Below are positions 12,267 through 14,722 of a DNA stretch of 14,722 nucleotides, in pieces. A model generated the notes under the pieces. It worked only from the letters and a program-made list of their open reading frames with translations. It did no database searches and was not told the DNA's origin. The stretch's first letter is position 1. Every line of letters starts with the position of its first letter. The position numbers and the translations under genes were made by a program. Origin of the DNA: Planctomycetota bacterium (GTDB lineage: Bacteria > Planctomycetota > Phycisphaerae > Phycisphaerales > UBA1924); assembly GCA_023434205.1 (NCBI GenBank), contig JAEYTB010000306.1, positions 1 through 14,722 of the forward strand. Reading direction: 5' to 3'.

Positions 12267-13781
12267 CTACTGATTGACCAGGTTCGCCAGCAGCCGCACA
12301 CCCCAGCCGGTGGGGCCTTCGATGTACGGGCCCGCGTTCTTCTCCGCGACGTGCACGCCCGCGATGTCCAGGTGGCACCACGGCACCTTCTCATCCACGA
12401 AGTAGCTCAGGAACGCCGCGCCCTGGATCGGGTGGGCCTTGCGGTTGGGGTTGCTGTTAATGATGTCCGCGACTGGGCTCTTCATCATGTCCCGGTACTC
12501 CTGGTGCATCGGGAGCCGCCACACGCGCTCGCCCGCGGCCTTGGCCGCCTCCTCAACCCGGCCCCGCAGCTTGTCGTCCTCGCAGAACATGCCGCAGAAG
12601 GTCGAGCCCAGCGCGGTGATGACGCCGCCCGTGAGCGTCGCCACATCCACGATCATGGCGGGGTTCTCCTTCTCGCACGCCCAGCACAGCGCATCGGCCA
12701 GCACCAGCCGGCCCTCGGCGTCGGTGTTGGTCACTTCCACCGTCACGCCGTTGCGGTAGCGCAGAACGTCGTCGGGCCGGTAGGCCTCGTCGCTGATGCA
12801 GTTCTCCGCCGCTGCGAGCAGGGCTACCACGCGCCTGCGCGGCTTGATCACCGTTGCGATGGCGTGCATCGCGGCCAGCACGGCGCAGCCGCCGTCCTTG
12901 TCGCGCTTCATGCCCACCATGCCGTTGTTGATCTTGAGGCTCAGGCCGCCGGTGTCGTAGGTCACGGTCTTGCCGACGAGCACGATGGGCTTGCCGGTGG
13001 CGCCGCGCGGGTTCCACTCGACGCGGATCATGCAGGGCGAGTTCTCGCTGGCCTTGCCGACGTTGATCAGGCCCTCGAAGCGCTCTTTCTCCAGCGCATC
13101 GCCCTCCCACACCTTCACGCTCAGGCCGTGCTTGCGGCCCAGCTTCACCGCCTGGTCGGCCATCCAGCCCGGGGTCGCGATGTTGGGCGGGGTCTGGCTG
13201 AGGGTGCGGCAGAAGTTGGTGGACTCGGCAAGGCCCAGGCCGCGGACGATGCCGTCGGCGAGCGCCCGGCCGGCGCCGATGGCGAGCGGCGTGCGCTTGG
13301 GGTCGGTGGTGCCCTTGCCGCGGAAGTCGTCGCAGACCCAGGCGAGCAGGCCGAGCCCCTCGCCGATGGCGGCGCCCGCGTCGGCGGCGTCCACATCCGC
13401 GGCGTCAAGGGCGCCCTCGACCTCAAAGAGCACGGAGCGGGCCTTGACGGCGGCGAGCCGGCGGCCCACCGCCGCGGCGGCGTTGCGGAACGCGCCCGCC
13501 TCCAGCTTGTCCTTGCTCCCAAGGCCCAGCAGCAGCACCCGGAGCGCGGCGCGCTTCTTGCTCGCGGGGGCGAAGGTCTCGATCAGCGTGTTCGCGTCGC
13601 CGGTCGCCTCGGCGCGGGCGAGGGCCGTGTTCACGGCGTCCAGCACGCCCAGGCCCGCGGCGAGCGACTTGGTGCGTGCATCCAGCGGCTGGCCCTTGCC
13701 CTTCTCGCCAAAGTACGGGAGCACGATGCACTCGGCCTGGGCGGCGGAGAGGGACGGCTTGAACGCGACGGACTGGAACAT
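12267..13781 (-). CDS. pepA: Leucyl (cytosol) aminopeptidase, M17 family
   Basis: This 504-residue enzyme, normal for the family, removes N-terminal residues from peptides in the cytoplasm using two metal ions; the family forms hexamers. The metal ligands line up with E. coli PepA: Lys271 and Asp276 in VGKTVTYDTGGLSLK, Asp294 in KRDKDGG, and Asp354 and Glu356 in the signature NTDAEGRL, with Arg358 as the catalytic arginine. The C-terminal catalytic half is well kept and the N-terminal half is divergent, as usual. ATG 13781 has an ideal AGGAGG 6 nt upstream. A -10-like TACACT lies at 13812-13807 after the AAA+ gene, so it could be both co-transcribed and independently started. The base-composition skew of the window changes sign within this gene. 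Confidence 0.97.
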   Translation of the reverse strand: MFQSVAFKPSLSAAQAECIVLPYFGEKGKGQPLDARTKSLAAGLGVLDAVNTALARAEATGDANTLIETFAPASKKRAALRVLLLGLGSKDKLEAGAFRNAAAAVGRRLAAVKARSVLFEVEGALDAADVDAADAGAAIGEGLGLLAWVCDDFRGKGTTDPKRTPLAIGAGRALADGIVRGLGLAESTNFCRTLSQTPPNIATPGWMADQAVKLGRKHGLSVKVWEGDALEKERFEGLINVGKASENSPCMIRVEWNPRGATGKPIVLVGKTVTYDTGGLSLKINNGMVGMKRDKDGGCAVLAAMHAIATVIKPRRRVVALLAAAENCISDEAYRPDDVLRYRNGVTVEVTNTDAEGRLVLADALCWACEKENPAMIVDVATLTGGVITALGSTFCGMFCEDDKLRGRVEEAAKAAGERVWRLPMHQEYRDMMKSPVADIINSNPNRKAHPIQGAAFLSYFVDEKVPWCHLDIAGVHVAEKNAGPYIEGPTGWGVRLLANLVNQ

Positions 13782-13800
13782 CTTCGGCCTCCTGGTGTGA

Positions 13801-13812
13801 GGCGGGAGTGTA
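13801..13812 (-). promoter_or_regulatory. TACACTCCCGCC element upstream of pepA
   Basis: This is identical over 12 bp to the element upstream of ffh. TACACT (13812-13807) would start transcription near 13800, giving a short leader of about 19 nt that contains the AGGAGG ribosome binding site. No clear -35 is present at 17 nt. Confidence 0.42.
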
Positions 13813-13817
13813 TCGCC

Positions 13818-14722
13818 TCAGTCCGCGGGCACGCAGCGGCGCTGGGCCCACTGCCGCAGCTCCGCGACCCGCTCGGCCATGGTGACCGAGAGCGGGGGAG
13901 ACTCCTGGATGCAGCGGAGGAGCAGTTCCGTCGTCAGTTTCTGGCGCTTCGAGAACGCCTCGTGCAGCGCGGCGATGATGTTCTGCTCGATTTCGGCCCC
14001 GCTGTAGCCACGGGTGGCCTCGACCAACGCGGGCAGGTCCACGGTCGCGGGGTCGGTGCCGCGTTTCTTGAGGTGGATGGAGAGGATCTGGCGGCGGGCG
14101 TCGTCTCCGGGGAGGTCGACGAAGAAGATCTCGTCGAAGCGGCCCTTCCTGAGCAGTTCGGGGGGCAAAGCCTCGATGTCGTTGGCGGTGGCGACCAGGA
14201 ACAGCGGGCTCTTGTGCTCCTGCATCCAAGTGAGCAGCGTGCCGAACATCCGCTGGCTGAGGCCCCCGTCGGCGCTGCGGCTCGCGGCGGACGCGAAGCC
14301 CTTCTCGATCTCGTCGATCCACAGCACGGCCGGGGCCATGGCCTCGGCCTGGGACAGGGCATCGCGGAGCCGGCGCTCGGACTCGCCGATGTAGCGGTCG
14401 TAGAGCGCGCCGGGGTCGAGGCGCATCAGCGGCCGACGCCAGGCGGTGGCGATGGCCTTGGCGGCCAGGCTCTTGCCGGCGCCCTGCACGCCCAGGAGCA
14501 GCACGCCGCGGGGCGGCACGAGGCCAAAGTCGCGGGCCTCCTGGCTGAAGCTGTTCTGGCGGCTGGAGAGCCACTTCTTGAGGCGGGAAAGGCCCCCGAT
14601 GTGGTCGAGGCTGGTGGGCGCATCGACGAACTCGAGCACGCCGCCGGAGCGGACGCGGTCGCGCTTGGCGTGGACGATGCGGGCGAGGTCCTCGGCGGTG
14701 AAGGCGCGGTCGTCGATCGCGG
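13818..14722 (-). CDS. Ycf46-like AAA+ ATPase, 5' end outside window
   Basis: The frame is open to the window edge. The codons before GTG 14639 read as family sequence (AEDLARIVHAKRDRVRSGGV, then LEFVD), so that GTG is not the start and the protein is N-terminally truncated here. Visible parts are HIGGLSRLKKWL, Walker A GVQGAGKS, the GESERRLRDAL helix, Walker B VLWIDEIEKG, sensor ATAND, and RKGRFDEIFFVDLP, which contains the arginine-finger region. The helical lid is GYSGAEIEQNIIAAL, and the tail (PLSVTMAERVAELRQWA) is typical of the Ycf46/COG0464-type ATPases known from cyanobacteria and chloroplast genomes. In cyanobacteria Ycf46 has been linked to photosynthesis and CO2 use; here the client is unknown. 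It is 36 bp upstream of pepA on the same strand. Confidence 0.92.
   Translation of the reverse strand, partial: AIDDRAFTAEDLARIVHAKRDRVRSGGVLEFVDAPTSLDHIGGLSRLKKWLSSRQNSFSQEARDFGLVPPRGVLLLGVQGAGKSLAAKAIATAWRRPLMRLDPGALYDRYIGESERRLRDALSQAEAMAPAVLWIDEIEKGFASAASRSADGGLSQRMFGTLLTWMQEHKSPLFLVATANDIEALPPELLRKGRFDEIFFVDLPGDDARRQILSIHLKKRGTDPATVDLPALVEATRGYSGAEIEQNIIAALHEAFSKRQKLTTELLLRCIQESPPLSVTMAERVAELRQWAQRRCVPAD

Noticed and set aside
13423..14574. Long minus-strand frame across the AAA+ and pepA junction
   Set aside because: It is out of frame with both genes and Arg/Pro/Ala-rich; the true frames carry Walker and M17 motifs.

Overview
The window is very GC-rich and gene-dense, and it looks like chromosome from a planctomycete of the Phycisphaerae/Phycisphaerales type. 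Three things suggest this: a secreted astacin-like protease ending in two Asp-rich dockerin-like repeats and a terminal Gly-Gly-Ala-Cys; two small membrane proteins carrying the CxxCGY...CxEC zinc-ribbon motif common in that group; and a eukaryote-like GT3 glycogen synthase. The assignment is inferred from protein style, not from a marker gene. I see no tRNA, rRNA, CRISPR array, insertion sequence or prophage.

Layout. 1-1304 (+): 5'-truncated AmmeMemoRadiSam protein B coupled to a small three-helix membrane protein. 4251-1326 (-): glycogen synthase, RNase HI and a zinc-ribbon membrane protein in one tightly packed run. 5238-4300 (-): secreted astacin-like metalloprotease. 5372-6503 (+): BON-domain lipoprotein and glycine-zipper stress-type protein, ending in a strong hairpin. 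7646-6507 (-): DUF5684-like membrane protein coupled to a zinc-ribbon membrane protein. 7799-8710 (+): PHP phosphoesterase. 9792-8647 (-): Fic AMP-transferase-like protein, divergent from an unknown alpha-helical, Pro-rich protein (9958-10596, +) across an AT-richer 165-bp control region full of dyads. 14722-10613 (-): Ycf46-like AAA+ ATPase (5'-truncated), leucyl aminopeptidase and the SRP GTPase Ffh.

Most genes are core metabolism, protein targeting, proteolysis and envelope stress. The part that looks most accessory, and most regulated, is the fic / unknown-gene pair. Its shared intergenic region holds two copies of CCGCA-N5-TGCGG 53 bp apart and a near-consensus promoter that would give a leaderless mRNA for the unknown gene.

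Two wider signals are not explained by the gene list. The + strand is strongly C-rich from 1 to about 12.5 kb whichever way genes point, then becomes G-rich to the right, with the change inside pepA. This is a replichore-type skew switch of origin-like polarity. Recurrent -10-like hexamers of the form TANANT sit upstream of several genes, and the 12-mer TACACTCCCGCC occurs upstream of both pepA and ffh. All spacings and counts were done by hand from the sequence.
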